From Nicotiana tabacum (lineage: Eukaryota > Streptophyta > Magnoliopsida > Solanales > Solanaceae), in NCBI RefSeq assembly GCF_000715075.1, contig NC_134082.1:63952466-64016465 (forward strand): a stretch of 64,000 nt of DNA. Reading direction: 5' to 3'. The first letter of the stretch is position 1; every line of letters starts with the position of its first letter. The translations under genes and the position numbers were made by a program. Shown here piece by piece: positions 48,294 to 60,608 of this stretch. The notes beneath the pieces were generated by a model. It was not told where the DNA came from. It saw nothing but the letters and a program-made list of their open reading frames with translations, and ran no database searches.

Positions 48294-49075
48294 TGTTGGT
48301 ATTATTTATAATGCAAAGTCAAAGATTTCTTTGTGGTCCCTTTTCTTTCTTTACTTTTTTGTCTTTTGTGAAAGACAAAGTGTCCCTCATTGGTGGTGGA
48401 AAATCTTTTCCTTCTCTTTATATTGAATTGCTCTTTGCTGGGCTTGTAAAGAGCTAGCAAAAGGGTGTGGTCTCACGCACATGAGAAATCGGTTCTGAAG
48501 GCAAAATTGGTCGATTTGCTCCCCCTGCGTACGAGATATACGTGAGGCCTATTCCAAATCTGGTTTTGCTAAAATTATTTCTTCATTTTTTAGCTTACCA
48601 GAATATGTCCAAATTCATTCTCTTTGAATTGAATTTTATAATGTTTTACTTATTTCTTTGTAATTGTAATGCTTTAATTTCTGTAATAATTGTGTTTAAT
48701 TCTTGTAATAGTTGTGGTTAATTTTATAACAACTCTATTTAATTTATGTAACAACTAAAAATTAATTCATTCATATGTAACAGTCCAACAGCATTGCCTA
48801 TAAAATGGTAGTCTTCTTTGTGAGTTATCCAACACAGAAAATACATTTATCTTCTCTTCTTTCTGGGCAACTGTTTTGTGCAAATTCTAAATTTTCAGCC
48901 ACGAGTACACGTGTTTGGAGGTGCTGTTGAACCTTCGGGAGTGATCAGTCTTAACGATTTGTACATAGTCGGGCCGAAATTGCTTTCGAGGTAGTGACTT
49001 ACCACGACACATTATTTAAGTTTTTCTTCTTTCCTTCTTGTTCTTAGTCAATATTATCTACTCATTTTTCTTACA
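48294..49075 (+). repeat. 3' LTR of the copia element
   Basis: 782 bp match to 25222-26033, ending TTTTTCTTACA. Confidence 0.92.
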
Positions 49076-49080
49076 TGATA

Positions 49081-49498
49081 TGCCTAGAACTGAACATCTG
49101 GTGCACGGATAATGTAACAGAAGCCTATCATTGGATAAGATCGAAAACTAAGATGAGTATGGCTTTGATATTATGTTACGAAAATATACTTTCAATCTAA
49201 TTCAATCATATAATTAGTTAACTCATGAGATGAGAATTATCCAAAATTATATTTTAAAGATCATAATTCATTCTCTCAACTGAACATCTGGTGAGAGATG
49301 CCTAGAACTGAACATCTGGTGCACGGATAATGTAACAGAAGCCTATCATTGGATAAGATCGAAAACTAAGATGAGTATGGCTTTGATATTATGTTACGAA
49401 AATATACTTTCAATCTAATTCAATCATATAATTAGTTAACTCATGAGATGAGAATTATCCAAAATTATATTTTAAAGATCATAATTCATTCTCTCAAC
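49081..49498. repeat. Repeat R: perfect 218 bp tandem duplication
   Basis: Copy 1 starts TGCCTAGAACTGAACATCTG at 49081 and copy 2 at 49299. Base by base I saw no difference over the roughly 200 bp they share. A diverged third copy is at 50181-50398. The duplication is therefore much younger than the family. Confidence 0.92.
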
Positions 49499-50040
49499 TG
49501 AAGGAGCACTTTAATCTAAATATATTAGATTTAGCGCGTAAATCGTAAAACGAGAACTTACTCGTTCTTGTAGCGGAAGCGAAAGTAACGAACGAACTGC
49601 AGCTGAAATTACTCGTTGGTGGTGGTTATGACAGTGTATTGGATCAACCCCTAAGCCACAGTTTAAACCCTAGTATAATTGTAGGAGAAGACTAGGAGTA
49701 GGAAAAATATTGTGTATTATATGTTTTAGAAGTACACCGTATGTGTACTTATATAGAGATAGCTAGGATTACATTAATTACTAAAATTACTATATTTTGC
49801 CCTAGTGGTCCATTAGAGCACCCTTTATGGGTGGACCATATTTCCTACATCTCCCACTCACACATAATGGGAGTGCTCATCTAATCTAAGAAACATATTT
49901 TCATCTCATCTCGTCAATCATTCATATGGGGAAGTAGGCTATGCGACCAGCATACTGTAAGCGCTAAGTGTTATATATCTATTAGGAGTATACAACCTCT
50001 CATTGAGTACAAACCTGCAAGTAGATCATAAAGTATGTAG
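49499..50040 (-). mobile_element. Truncated second copia element: LTR plus 3' internal end
   Basis: On the minus strand GTGAGTGGGAGA (49850-49861) is a copia polypurine tract, followed by a TGTAGGAAATATGG... LTR that runs to 49499 and ends ...CTCCTTCA. The LTR has a TATA box (CTATATAAG near 49750). About 180 bp of interior lie upstream of the tract to about 50040, then repeat R resumes. The rest of the element and its other LTR are gone. Confidence 0.65.
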
Positions 50041-50398
50041 TACCCTACATCATATACGAAAATAGACCGTAGACCTAATTAAATCCTAAAAGCTAACTCA
50101 TGAAGTGAGGATTATCCAACATCATATACGAAAACAACACCAGTCAAGCAATGTGGGATACTGAACATTTCCTCTTTGACATGCCTAGAACTGAACATCT
50201 GGTGCACGAATAATGTAACGGAAGTCTAACATTGGATAAGATCGAAAATTGAAATGAGTGTGACTTTGATATCATGTTACAAAAATATACTTTTAATCTA
50301 ATTCAATCCTAAAATTAGTTAACTCATGAGATGAGAGTTATCCAAAATTATACAAAAAAAAAACATAATTCATTCTCTCAACTAATGTAAGACAAGGT
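50041..50398. repeat. Repeat R, third copy and empty copia site
   Basis: Contains ACATCATATACGAAAACAAC, GTGGGATACTGAACATTTCC and, uninterrupted, TTTGACATGCCTAGAACTG at 50176, the site where the copia element sits in the other copy. Related to 24946-25221 and 49081-49498. Confidence 0.8.
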
Positions 50399-50464
50399 TA
50401 AAATATCATTGTGAATATAGTGTTGGGTTTTATTAATTAAAATAAAATAGGTGTTAATGGAAAC
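50399..50464. other. Left flank of element E
   Basis: Short unique DNA ending in GAAAC, the TSD of element E. It continues the sequence at 60609. Confidence 0.6.
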
Positions 50465-51222
50465 TGTACACGATGAAATCAGAGGACTTAATTTGCCGCT
50501 GTCGAGACATTCCGGAAGCAGGCCTCGGGATTTCGGGGGTAGGAGGTCGCAACCTCGTTCTCAACCTCGGGGATTGTCAAAGCCCAACTCAGATGAAACA
50601 AAGGACGAAGCCAGGATAGAGGAAGAAACCCTCTAGGCATATGGCTACGCCTGATAAACACGGCCTACCAGGAGCCTACACGGAAGCATCACTTCAGGCC
50701 ATCCCATCGCCGTACTTTGTAGCTAACCCCCACATACTTGTAGTCGAGTCTCCCCCTCTATATAAAGGGGGCTCACTCCACTTTGTAAAGGGCTGATGTT
50801 GCTCCATTTCTCCACAAGTGCAATAATATCTTTATCCCTCTCTCTTTCTTCTAAGTCATTTGTTCTCATTGGCCCGAGGCCACCGCGCATTTATCGTTTT
50901 CTTACTTGTTCTTCGCCCATCTAGCTGTGCAATGGCCATAAAGAGCCTTACTTAACCGCATCTCTGTTTGTTATCCCTTTCCCGATTGTCCCAAATAGCT
51001 CGATCTCGGCTCAAGCCTCGACCCCGAGGCCTCCATCGACCTGCTCCGCTCTCAGGTAACAGGCCCTTTCAGTTTGCTTACTGCCTCGATTTAGCTCGTA
51101 TTCTATCACCATACTTAGTATTTTTAGCATCAACTGACCTAAAAACTAGCTCGGGAATAGATAACGTATTTTTAGAATCCCATTTACAAATTTAATTATT
51201 GTTACCATTTTCACGGTACACA
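50465..51222 (+). repeat. 5' LTR of element E
   Basis: 758 bp. TATA box TATATAAAGG at 50759-50768. Its end, ATTGTTACCATTTTCACGGT, is shared with the LTR of B, so the two families are related. Confidence 0.95.
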
Positions 51223-51225
51223 GTT

Positions 51226-51243
51226 TGGCGCCCACCGTGGGGC
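51226..51243 (+). promoter_or_regulatory. Primer-binding site of element E
   Basis: TGGCGCCCACCGTGGGGC, three bases after the LTR. Confidence 0.8.
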
Positions 51244-51339
51244 TAAAAATAATAGTGATTATTTTCTTGCTGGTTTCGTCACGCAAACACACGTTATCTT
51301 TCACACTTTTCTTGTCCAAGATCTTTTGATTTCAGGATA

Positions 51340-52137
51340 ATGTCTGGCTCGGTAAGCAAAATCTAGAACGACTACCCCGAGAACCACGACGGAAGCAGTA
51401 TGGCTATTCTAACGGTTGACGCGACACCACTGGACCCTGATGACGCATCTGGGTCGATTCAAGTGGATGCGGGCTTGCAAGGCGCGCAACAAGTCGACGA
51501 AGCCTTGCACACCGATGATAGCATACAACTCGCTGACCTACGGAAAGCTCAAAATATCCCGGCCCTAGAAGAACAAGAAGTCAATCTTCATGTTATCTTT
51601 GAAATGTTGCAGGCACGACAATCGGCTATCGCTCAGCTGCAAAGTCACCCGAGGACTCCCAACGCAATAGCAACGGAGACACCTCCTTACGATGAGCAGA
51701 TACCCCAGAGGTCAAGTAATGACGAGTCGGTGGCCGACCCAGGCACAACGAAGACGTTGGGGAATATCCTCAATGAGATCGAATCAGGCTCGTGGAAGCT
51801 CCTACAACAGCCAACTTCCAGGGGAACAACCCCAGAACTCGCTTTGCGGAAACCCAGAACGCCAGAACTCCCTAGGTGCGATAGGACCATGGATCCCTAC
51901 GGGCACACCACCGCTCGTGCATGCCGGTTCGGAGACAGCGGCGCTCGAGACAATATGTTCGAGCCCGTCTTGGACCGGTCGGATGCCCACACCCGGCATC
52001 GGTCCCCAAACGGGACCACAGACAACCCCCAGGAACCCCCTCGGGTTCGGTATACTCAAGCGGACCCACGACAAAAAAGCTGGTACAAAGAAGATAGAGG
52101 TATCATCTATGTGCGGCGAATGGAAAGAGTGACCTAA
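51340..52137 (+). pseudogene. gag N-terminal region of element E
   Basis: The ATG at 51340 follows TTTTGATTTCAGGATA and reads MSGSVSKI, then a stop, then NDYPENHDGSSMAILTVD. From 51400 it is open for 245 codons, with a helical part (LNEIESGSWKLLQQ, LEEQEVNLHVIFEMLQARQS) and a Pro/Arg-rich end, closing at 52137. The Tat capsid core (as in A near 13450 and F near 62950) is absent. It resembles only the variable N-terminal part of Tat gag by position and composition, so its gag identity rests mainly on location. Confidence 0.6.
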
Positions 52138-53540
52138 GATGCAGGCTACCTCACACCAGTAGGAAGATAAATTGGGGACAACATCCTCGAGGAACCTCCG
52201 ATGGAATGGGATTCAATAAAGCACAGCTGGTAAGGAAACCCCGCCCAGCTGGGCACGATTTCAACATCGCTACACCAAACATCGTGATCACCATAAGTGA
52301 AATCTAGAAGCGCCAGGCTTCTCAGACCTATTCGACCAAGACCCTTGCAAAATAAATATGGCTCGGCACAGGAAACGCATTGCACACGAGGTCGCTAACT
52401 CGAAAGAACGACAACTGCACTATTCAACGAAGATCGCCACCAAGTATCATCAAGAGTTCAAGCTCGGATCCGGCTCCAAGGGAGGAAGGATATCGGGAAA
52501 AATGAGGCTGACAAGCCACAATGTATTGTCGCGACAGCAGAAGGGAAGCGACACCCTTCAAAGACCCGCAGAATTTAGAGAGAAAGTGCTCATCGCCAGG
52601 AAAAGGCGGATCCAGGGAATATACCCGAAGGGTACCCTTACGTCTAGTGAAAGGGACGCCGAGACTTCGCCTCGACCTCATATTCATGCGCTGGTAACCC
52701 CTTCCCTTATTTAACCTGTTCCAAGTAAAGCATGTGTTCATAAGTGCAGGTGTTTCAACTAATTACGCCAACGACGTCGGGCCAAGGCTAATAGGGCAGT
52801 TTGGACCAACAAACCAAATCACTCCCATACTTCAAACCTTTGATGGACTCCAGACGCCAGTTGCCACAACAATCTGGAAAGCAACTCCCTCTATACAGCT
52901 CGCTTGAGCTCGGTCTAGAGCGCCGAGCCCACGAAGCGCGAACGTTTTATTCAAATGGCAGCAGGTACACCACCTAGAGGCAATTGCAACCCCACTTTGC
53001 CAAAATGATGAAATTCCCTGGCAAAGGTAGGACTAAGGAATTCGACAAAAGGCTACAGGCGACAGGAGGTAATCCCTCACCATACAACCAGCCGCCGGCA
53101 CCAGCACCAAACCTCAAAACATTGCCTACGTATCTCGCAGCAAGGCAGAAATATTCCACTCCTTCGATTGTCTTTTTTTCTTTTACTAACCTACATACAA
53201 GCAATGAGCCAAGACATTCATAAATCCTGAACTCCACTCGGAACTCCGAGGCCCCTGCAGGATCCACTGAGCTCTCTTTCCTCGACCGGGTTTTTCAACC
53301 TAAAGGTCTCGCCAGCAAGATTATTAGCAGAGCAGCATACCCCCCCCCAAACAGGGCTACGACGAGATCGCTGGCTTTCCTTCTATCGTCGGGCGACGTA
53401 CGACGATTTTCTCTTAAAGAGCACCATCTCCTCAGAAGGGACAATAAATGGCGGGCTAGGTCTCGAAACAGAACCATACAAGCAGATCAGATGATCGGAG
53501 GAGCCGAGCCCGTGCGGGTCGAGCTCGTGACAACGAGACG
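52138..53540 (+). other. Region of element E where pol is expected
   Basis: Open stretches exist (for example 52358-52714) but show none of the RT, RNase H or integrase motifs. Probably scrambled remnants of gag-pol or unrelated filler. Confidence 0.45.
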
Positions 53541-53542
53541 AC

Positions 53543-53705
53543 ATGTACTTACAACCTATATCTACATCGAGCAGTAAAGAATATATTTTCAGCATTTCAT
53601 CACAGCTTATATCTATGCCGAGCAGTAAAGAATATATTTTCAGGATTTCATCACAACCTATATCTACTCTAAGCAATAATGAATATCTTTTCGGTATTTC
53701 ATGTT
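53543..53705 (+). repeat. 54 bp tandem array, 3 copies
   Basis: Units contain TATATCTACATCGAGCAGTA and AAGAATATATTTTCAG. The 54 bp period keeps an open frame. Confidence 0.85.
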
Positions 53706-55805
53706 TAGAGAAAGATTATTTCGACATATTCGCGGCAAATGCTTCTCCATCAAATGGGTCCTGATACACTTGGAGACTTAATATAAGCAATTCGACAACA
53801 TGCACGACCCCATGGTCGGAAATCCGGGCTCATCAAGCCCCTGGAAGGCAACTCCAAGCTCACGAGAAGCTGGCTTCAAGCTTAAACAAATTCGATGACT
53901 CGGAGACTGCTATCAATCGCCATACAACTGGAAAAATCTGAAACTGTAAGACCCTAACGGGCAGCCTCGGCATAACCAGATCTACTCTACAAAACTATAA
54001 GACCTCAACAAGCATGACAAAACTGTAAGACCTCAACAGGCATGACAAAACTATAAGACCTCAATAGGCATGACAAAAACTATAAGACCTCAACATGCAT
54101 GAAAATCCTGATATTTAGGCTATACATCACATTTGTAAGAATCCCTAAAGGGCATACCCTCAATGCAGACGCCTAAACTATCAATAGGGATCGAAACTGG
54201 CTACAGCCAAATGCATACGACTACGGTTGAAATGGCTGATATAGCCCAAATAACGCGACTCGGGGATGCCCGACTGTTGCTAAAAAATCGCAGGCCATTA
54301 CTCCAATATACTTCAGAAAGAACCGGTTAAAATAGGCTTCCCTCCACAAGCAAAAAACGAGCTCCGACAATGTCGGCTCCAAAATGAAAGAGTGTTGATC
54401 TACTCGACCCACGAGCTATGAACCTTACGAGGTGCTCGAAACACCGCCGACAATGACTTGAAATCGAGGTTCTTCTGGAACCGACGACGAGTCAGGCAGA
54501 ACACTACAAAAAGACCTTAATGAGCAGATACAAAGCCTACACAAACAAACCTACGGGTAAAAATAGCGTAAGAGCCATTGTCGCCAGCTAAGCAAGCCCA
54601 TGGGCAAAAAACAGTGTAAGAGCCATTGTCGCCAGCTAAGCAATCCCACGGGCAAAAAATAGCATAAGAGCCATCGTCGCTAGCTAAAAAATCTTAACAA
54701 CTTGAGGATTAAAATGAGCTTGAATCGTAACCCGATTCGGAGACTGGATCCAAAATAGTAACCTATGCAAGCCTACGGGCCACATTTAAAAGGTCTCTAC
54801 GATCAAACAGCATAAGTGCTACTGTCGCTAGGATCTCCATGAAATTTAAGGGTCGATTACAGCTGGAATTGCAACGCGACTCGAAGACTGGACCCGAAAA
54901 ATGCAACGTGCCTAAGGGCACGACACAAGCGCCATTGTCTTCATCCGGATATTCAATAAAATCTAAGGGACTATTACAGCTCGAATTGCAATGCGATTCA
55001 GAGATTGGGCCCGAGAAGTGTAACATGCCTAAGGGCACGACGTAAGTACCACCATCGTCGGAAACTCAGTAAAATCTAAGGGTCGATTACAGCTTGAATC
55101 GCAACGCGACTCGGAGACTGGACCCAAAAATTGCAAAATGCCTAAGGGCGCAAAAGCCACTATTGCTAGCCAAAGAATCAGGAAAGCTGAAAGGGTCGAT
55201 TACAGCCCGAGTCGCAAAGCGACTTGGAGACTGGACGAATCAGGGAAGCTCAAAGGGTCGATTACAGCTCGAGTCGTGATGCGATTCGAAGACTGGGCTA
55301 CTAAATAGTTAAAATTGCAATATACCTAAGGGCATGGCTCGGATGATACCGTCATCAGCCGATTGAAATCTCCAGACCACGAGCCCGCAAAATCACTTCA
55401 ACCCAGAAGCACAAAGGGCCGTCATCATCCGCCCATGCAGGCAAGGAAAAAACCTATGGGTCAATTGAAGCTTGAGTCACAGTGTGACCCGTAGACTGGA
55501 CCCAAAGTGGTTGGAATAGCAATTGCCCAAGGGCAAAAGATAAAAGCAACTACCATCCGCTCGCAAGGGTACAAAAAATCCGAAGGCAGGAAGGCTCGAG
55601 CCGGAGCCCAATTCAAAACTAAGCCTAAACGGCCAGGCCGAGCATGGAGGCCATAGCACTAGCTCACGCCAAGGATCACACTTACGAGTCCCCGGACCGT
55701 CTAATCTGTTCCGGACTGAGAAGGACCTCGCCAAACGCCAAGATCAGCCTGCCTGATCGAAAGCAACAAAAAAAGGTACAGAAGAAATAAAACTTCAAAA
55801 CTTCT

Positions 55806-55807
<2 letters not shown>
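53706..55807 (+). other. Repeat-rich spacer of element E
   Basis: Three families of short repeats: a 28 bp unit AAAACTGTAAGACCTCAACA (53990-54105); a ~60 bp unit with GTAAGAGCCATTGTCGCCAG (54545-54690); and a ~115 bp unit with GGGTCGATTACAGCT and CGACTCGGAGACTGGACC (54835-55340). The first two words also occur in the spacer of B, in the same place and orientation. No ORF supported. Confidence 0.75.

Positions 55808-55861
<54 letters not shown>
55808..55861. repeat. (TA)n microsatellite in element E
   Basis: About 27 TA units just beyond the 3' end of the antisense gene. Confidence 0.92.
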
Positions 55862-55864
<3 letters not shown>

Positions 55865-55954
55865 ATGCGCAAGAAAAAGCGTATTCTCCATATACGGGCA
55901 TGCCCTACATATATCCGGAGCAAAACAACAGAACGACAAAATCTGCACTCTGCA

Positions 55955-58900
55955 CTAAAAGAACTCCAACTTGCCAAAATCTCCCTCCGCAACATCAACG
56001 AGAAGCAACCAAGCATTGCGCTCATCCGCCCATGCTCGAGCCAATTCCTCCGAATGAACGAAGCCCCTTGCACCAATCACTTCGAACACCTCTCTCCGGG
56101 ATTTACAACGAACGTATTCCTCGATTCTCCGCTCCGGGTCAAAGGTTTGCTTCAGCTCAGCTTGGGCGTCAGCGGCATCCTTCACACAATTCGCCATCTC
56201 ACAATCAGCCTTGGCTCGGTTTAGTGTCGCCTCTGTCCGAGCGTCAATTATTTCGGCTCTCACCTTCGAGAAATCAGATTCAAGTTTCTTGATCATATCC
56301 TCTTGAACTTTGGCGTTGTCATGAGTCAAGCGGAGTTGGACCTCGAGGGCAGGGACCTTGACAAAACATTCATCTCCTCCAAAGCTCAAGCCTGCGCTTG
56401 AGCCCTCAGCTCCCCGCAAGCAATTCTGACGCAGTTGACGTCGTCTTTGAGGTACTCCAGAACCTCCTACTTTTTCCGCAACTGATACAGCAAAAGGGAA
56501 GCAGCCTCAAGGTTAGAAAGGAGCAAAGAACACACTACAAGAAATTACCTGTTGCGCCAAATAGCTCTCATAGTTTGAGCTCTGGTGTGCCTCATATCGC
56601 CAGTGCTGCAGCTCGACTTCCTTCTCCTCTCTAAGGAGCCTATGGGACTCGCCCTCATCCCAAATTTTCTGAAGCTTGGCCCCTTGACGGAGCAGCTCAG
56701 ACCTGAGCCTATCACGGGCCTGCACAAGGAAGGATTAATAGAGGGAGGAGGACACGAGATACAAGTGAACTATGCATAAACTCACCACAAAATGAAGCCG
56801 ACGGACTTCCTCGAAGTCAAAACACACTCCTGTTGATTTTTCCCCTGTGGCCCTAGAAGAGCCAACCTCAAGCACGGCATGCTCACTCAAAGGAACCACC
56901 GGCCGGGAATCCGGCACTCCGGGAGCAGCAGACTCGGGTAGCACCCCCTATTAAAAAATATGAGCCCGATCAGCACTACTAAAAGCTCCATTACGTCGCA
57001 AGTTCCGATCCCCCTCGTTGCCATCATCCCTCGAACCAGAGGCCAACAACTCTTTCCCCTTTTCAGAGCAACATTGCCTCGTTCCAAGGAACCGCCCGAT
57101 ATTTGCAAATGCTGGATCCAGCACAAGTGAAAGGGAAAAGTGTTACCTTGGGTATGCGAAGGCAAAGCAAAGGCAACATATGCACATACCTCGGTGTTGC
57201 GTTCCCCGTCCGGTACAAAGCACGGCTCGCCACATGTGTTCATCACAAGATGAACATGTCACCAGCTCCCGGACCCAGCCGGGCAGATCATAAACTTCAC
57301 CCGGCATCCATGAAGTTGCTGCAACAGAAGAAACAACATTATTACTAAGCTGATTTTTGCTATAGACGAGATCTGAAAAATCGCCAAACGCCTCACTCAC
57401 GTGTGTGATTCCACCCTTCAGGAAACGGCAAGAACTCCGTAGGGATAATGTTAGTCGTCCGAACCCGGACAAACTAACATGCTCACTCTCGATCCCCACC
57501 TTCCTCATCATCAATGACAAAGGGCGTGGACGAGCGGCACCTCAAAGTTAGCAGGCCTCGATGATGAAATGGCCGATATAGCCTGACAAGATGATCAAAC
57601 ATAAATTCAAGCCCGACCTTCTCCATGAAGAACCTCATCATCAACACTGTTCGCCAAAACGATGGATGAATCTACGCCAGGGTGACCCGATACTTCAGAC
57701 AAAATTCAAGCACAATCTTATCAGGAGGGCCAAAGGCGAAAGAATATAAATACATGTTCAGGAATCCATTAGTAGAATCCGCAATACCCTCGTCGGGAGA
57801 GAGCACCTGCAGGGCTATCCCTTCGCGCCACCCACAGTATCTCCTCGCCATCTCCAGATGTTCTCCCTTTAGCAAAGACGCCGTCTCCAAAGCGAACTCC
57901 CCTGATTCTTGAGTACCGGGAGCAGCACCCCCGACCCCTTGATGGATTAGCCCTAGAGCAGTTTCCATGGCCATGCTGAAACTGATAGGCCAATACAAAG
58001 GTGCGCACCAATACTTCCGCGCCTAGAAAGATGCAGTACCCTGTACCAAAACGGGAAGGCGGCTATTTGAAAGTAGTAAAGTCTTGCGAAGAAGCCTAAG
58101 CCGCTCCATATATATGTGAGAAACAGCAGCGATTCACCTGCCCGAGGCAAGCCCCAGGAAGCCAACAACCTCGATAAAGATCGACAGGTCGATCTTCGAT
58201 CCCAGAAGCATCCTCCAACGAGGAATCATAACTCGACGAGTCGTTCGTAGTATCCCCATGCTCAAGGCAGCATTCTATGTCAAGAAACCCCGGCCCAAAG
58301 GAGTCGGGCCCCGATGAGCTCTCAACGACGGCACTCAATGCAAGGTAAGCAACTGATCTCACAACTCACTCTTTTTAAGAAGGAGGAGTAAACGCAGAAA
58401 GCTCCGATCGCAAAAGCTACAAAATGGTCCGAGGAGGCACCCAAATACATGCAAGCTCCTCAGCAGAAGTCTATCTTATACAGCCTAAAGGGGGCCATCT
58501 ACATCTAGACTAATGGGGACCCCTGGGTACCCGAAGATGACCTACATCCGGAGCAGCACCCCCGGACGCCCCGAAACTAAACGAATGATCTCCTAACAAC
58601 TCGGGGAACTTCGATAGCCTCGACCCATCCGATTGATCCAGAGTTGTCCCGAAGTATGACGATGGGATCGAAAAAGACCCATGTCGATCGGCAAAAGAAC
58701 GAAATAAATACTTGCGTCCAAAGCTAGATATCAGTGATCAACAACACAAAAGGAGACATTCAAAGAATCTTGAAGGGCATGAAAGAATACACAAACAAAG
58801 CAAATTCGAAAGTAGAAATCAACAAAGTTTATTTCTTATTCATGAAAGTTTGTGTACAAGCAGCCCTCGAGGGGTCATTACATACAATTACAAAAACCTG

Positions 58901-59580
58901 CTAGAGTCTACACCTAAAGCAGAGGAGCAGAAGGATGTACATTTGATCAAACCCGGGCGCCCGGTCCGCCCTCGAGGGTTCATCTCTGGTATCAGCATCC
59001 TCGGGTGCCACACCCTCATGCACATATTCTTGAGAGTGACTCCTTCGATCTCCACCTCCCATAAGTTCCCAGCTCAATCCACCGAGGGATTCCCGCTGGA
59101 GAAGATGAAGAAAGGGAAAAGGAGGGAATGCAGAGGAGGAAGAGAAAAGAGACATGGCCCGCCAAAGTCAAAGGTGAAGACCTGGCGAGCCCCAGCCTCA
59201 ATAGCCGGTGGTGCCACCTTATCCCTTGGGAAAAAGAGAACCCTAGGGATGAAGTGCCACACCAGGCCTGGGTAGAAGAGTGAGCAGTGGTGCATAGTCC
59301 GAGAAACTATCTCTATAAGGGAGGAACCGACTCTCCCTCCACTATCATCTCGGCCCGACAGTAACAATGACAAGGGCTAGCATGTCAACAACCGCAGTGA
59401 TAGCAGGATGATACGTCTGTGTTCGGCAAAAGGGAGCCCCCGACAGAAGGCCACAAGACAGTCCAAGGAAGCTCCTCCAAGCAGCTTTAAGACCATAAGC
59501 CATAGCATGATGTTCAGGGGGGAAAAGAAGGAGATAAGAAAAGGCAAGCAAGCCAACGGAAACTTTGAGATGGTGAAAAA
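55955..59580 (-). pseudogene. Antisense accessory gene of element E
   Basis: Opposite to gag. A TATA box at about 59597-59606 suggests transcription from about 59575. Pieces in order on the minus strand: a possible first exon at 58901-59155 (MSLFSSSSAF...), 58096-58362, then 57672-57998 with FGPPDKIVLEFCLKYRVTLA. A stop and IHPSFWRTVLMMRFFMEKVG follow, matching the domain in B. The exon ends GGAATCACACAC/GTGAGT. Further down YESYLAQQ/GTAATTTC (about 56530) keeps the splice position seen in A and B. The C-terminal exon (55955-56419) is coiled coil with CKSRREVFEVIGARGFVHSE, the shared motif. Several stops and frame changes; exon joins are approximate. Function unknown. Confidence 0.65.
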
Positions 59581-59596
59581 CAAGGCCAAGACATCC

Positions 59597-59606
59597 CCAT
59601 TTATAG
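59597..59606 (-). promoter_or_regulatory. Putative TATA box for the antisense gene of element E
   Basis: The minus strand reads CCCTATAAATGGGGATG. Its position, about 250 bases inside the 3' LTR and upstream of the antisense exons, matches the TATA boxes of B. Confidence 0.55.
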
Positions 59607-59851
59607 GGGATTACGACATGGTCATCCATACTTCGGAAGACTGACCGACGGGTGCAGTTAATGCACCTACGAAAACTGAACTGGCGGTAGTACTTACACC
59701 TTGAGAAATAAAAATCAGAGAATGCAATGAATGAGGTCGAAAAGCACGAGCCAGGGGTCGCATCATCGGTATGGCATCGTCAAAAGAAGCTCGAGGAGTC
59801 AAGTGTCAAAATCATTTCCCATCTCTTCATATGGGAAACGCGGAGACTATC

Positions 59852-60608
59852 TGTACACGGTGAAATCAGAGGACTTAATTTTCTGCTGTCGAGATATTCC
59901 AAAAGCATGCCTCGGGATTTTGGGGGTAGGAGGTCGCGACCTCATTCTCGACCTCGGGGCTCATCGAAGCCCAACTTAGAGGAAACAAAGGACGAAGCCA
60001 GGACAGAGGAAGAAGCCCTCTAGGCATATGGCTATGCCTGACAAACACGGCCTACCAGGAGCCTATGCGGAAGCATCACTTCATGACATCCCATCATTGT
60101 ACTTTGTAGCTAACCCCCACATACTTGGAGTCAAGTCTCTCCCTCTATATAAAGGGGCTCGCTCCACTTTGTAAAGGGATGATGTTGCCCCATTTCTCCA
60201 CAAGTGCAATAATATCTATATCCCTCTCTCTTTCTTCTAAGTCATTTGTTCTCATTGGCCCGGGTCCACCTCGTATTTATTGTTTTCTCACTTATTCTTC
60301 GCCCGTCTAGCTGTGCAATGGGCATAAAGAGCCTTACTTAATCGCATCTCTATTCGTTATCCCTTTCCCGACTGTCCTAGATAGCTCGATCTCGGCTCAA
60401 GCCTCGACCCCGAGGCCTCCAACGACCTGCTCTGCGCTCGGGCGACAAGCCCTTTCGGTTTGCTTACTGCCTCGATTTAGCTCGTACTCTATCACCAAAC
60501 TTGGCATTTTTAGCATCAACTGCCCTAAAAACTAGCTCGAGAATAGATTACGTATATTTAGAATCTCATTTACTAATTTAATTGTTGTTACCATTTTCAC
60601 GGTAAACA
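59852..60608 (+). repeat. 3' LTR of element E
   Basis: 757 bp match to 50465-51222, preceded by CGCGGAGACTATC, followed by the TSD GAAAC. TATA box TATATAAAGG at about 60147. Confidence 0.95.

Larger units (their letters stand above)
25222..49075 (+). mobile_element. Ty1/copia retrotransposon, carrying nested element D
   Basis: LTRs at 25222-26033 and 48294-49075 start TGTTGGTATTATTTATAATG and end CTTACA. Flanking TGACA (25217-25221) and TGATA (49076-49080) are a 5 bp TSD with one change. The related repeat at 50177 reads TTTGACATGCCTAG without any insertion, which is an empty-site paralogue. The domain order gag-PR-IN-RT-RH is that of Ty1/copia. Gag is interrupted by element D at 26334. Stops and frameshifts in every domain make it defective. 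Without D it would be about 6 kb. Confidence 0.93.
50465..60608 (+). mobile_element. Element E: pol-less Ty3/gypsy Tat-type element
   Basis: LTRs at 50465-51222 and 59852-60608 start TGTACACG and end GGTACACA/GGTAAACA. A perfect 5 bp TSD, GAAAC, flanks it (50460-50464 and 60609-60613). PBS and leader equal those of B. Inside are a short gag, no recognisable PR, RT, RNase H or IN, several tandem arrays and a large antisense accessory gene. Over the first 177 bases the LTRs differ at 19 positions by my count, mostly transitions, so it is old. It must have moved with proteins from another element. Confidence 0.92.

Noticed and set aside
52358..52714. 118-codon ORF in element E where pol is expected
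   Set aside because: No RT, RNase H or integrase motif; composition is Arg/Lys-rich without a recognisable domain.
58712..59275. 187-codon plus-strand ORF near the 3' end of E
   Set aside because: It overlaps the probable antisense first exon, lacks known domains and has no plant-like start context. Likely a shadow frame.
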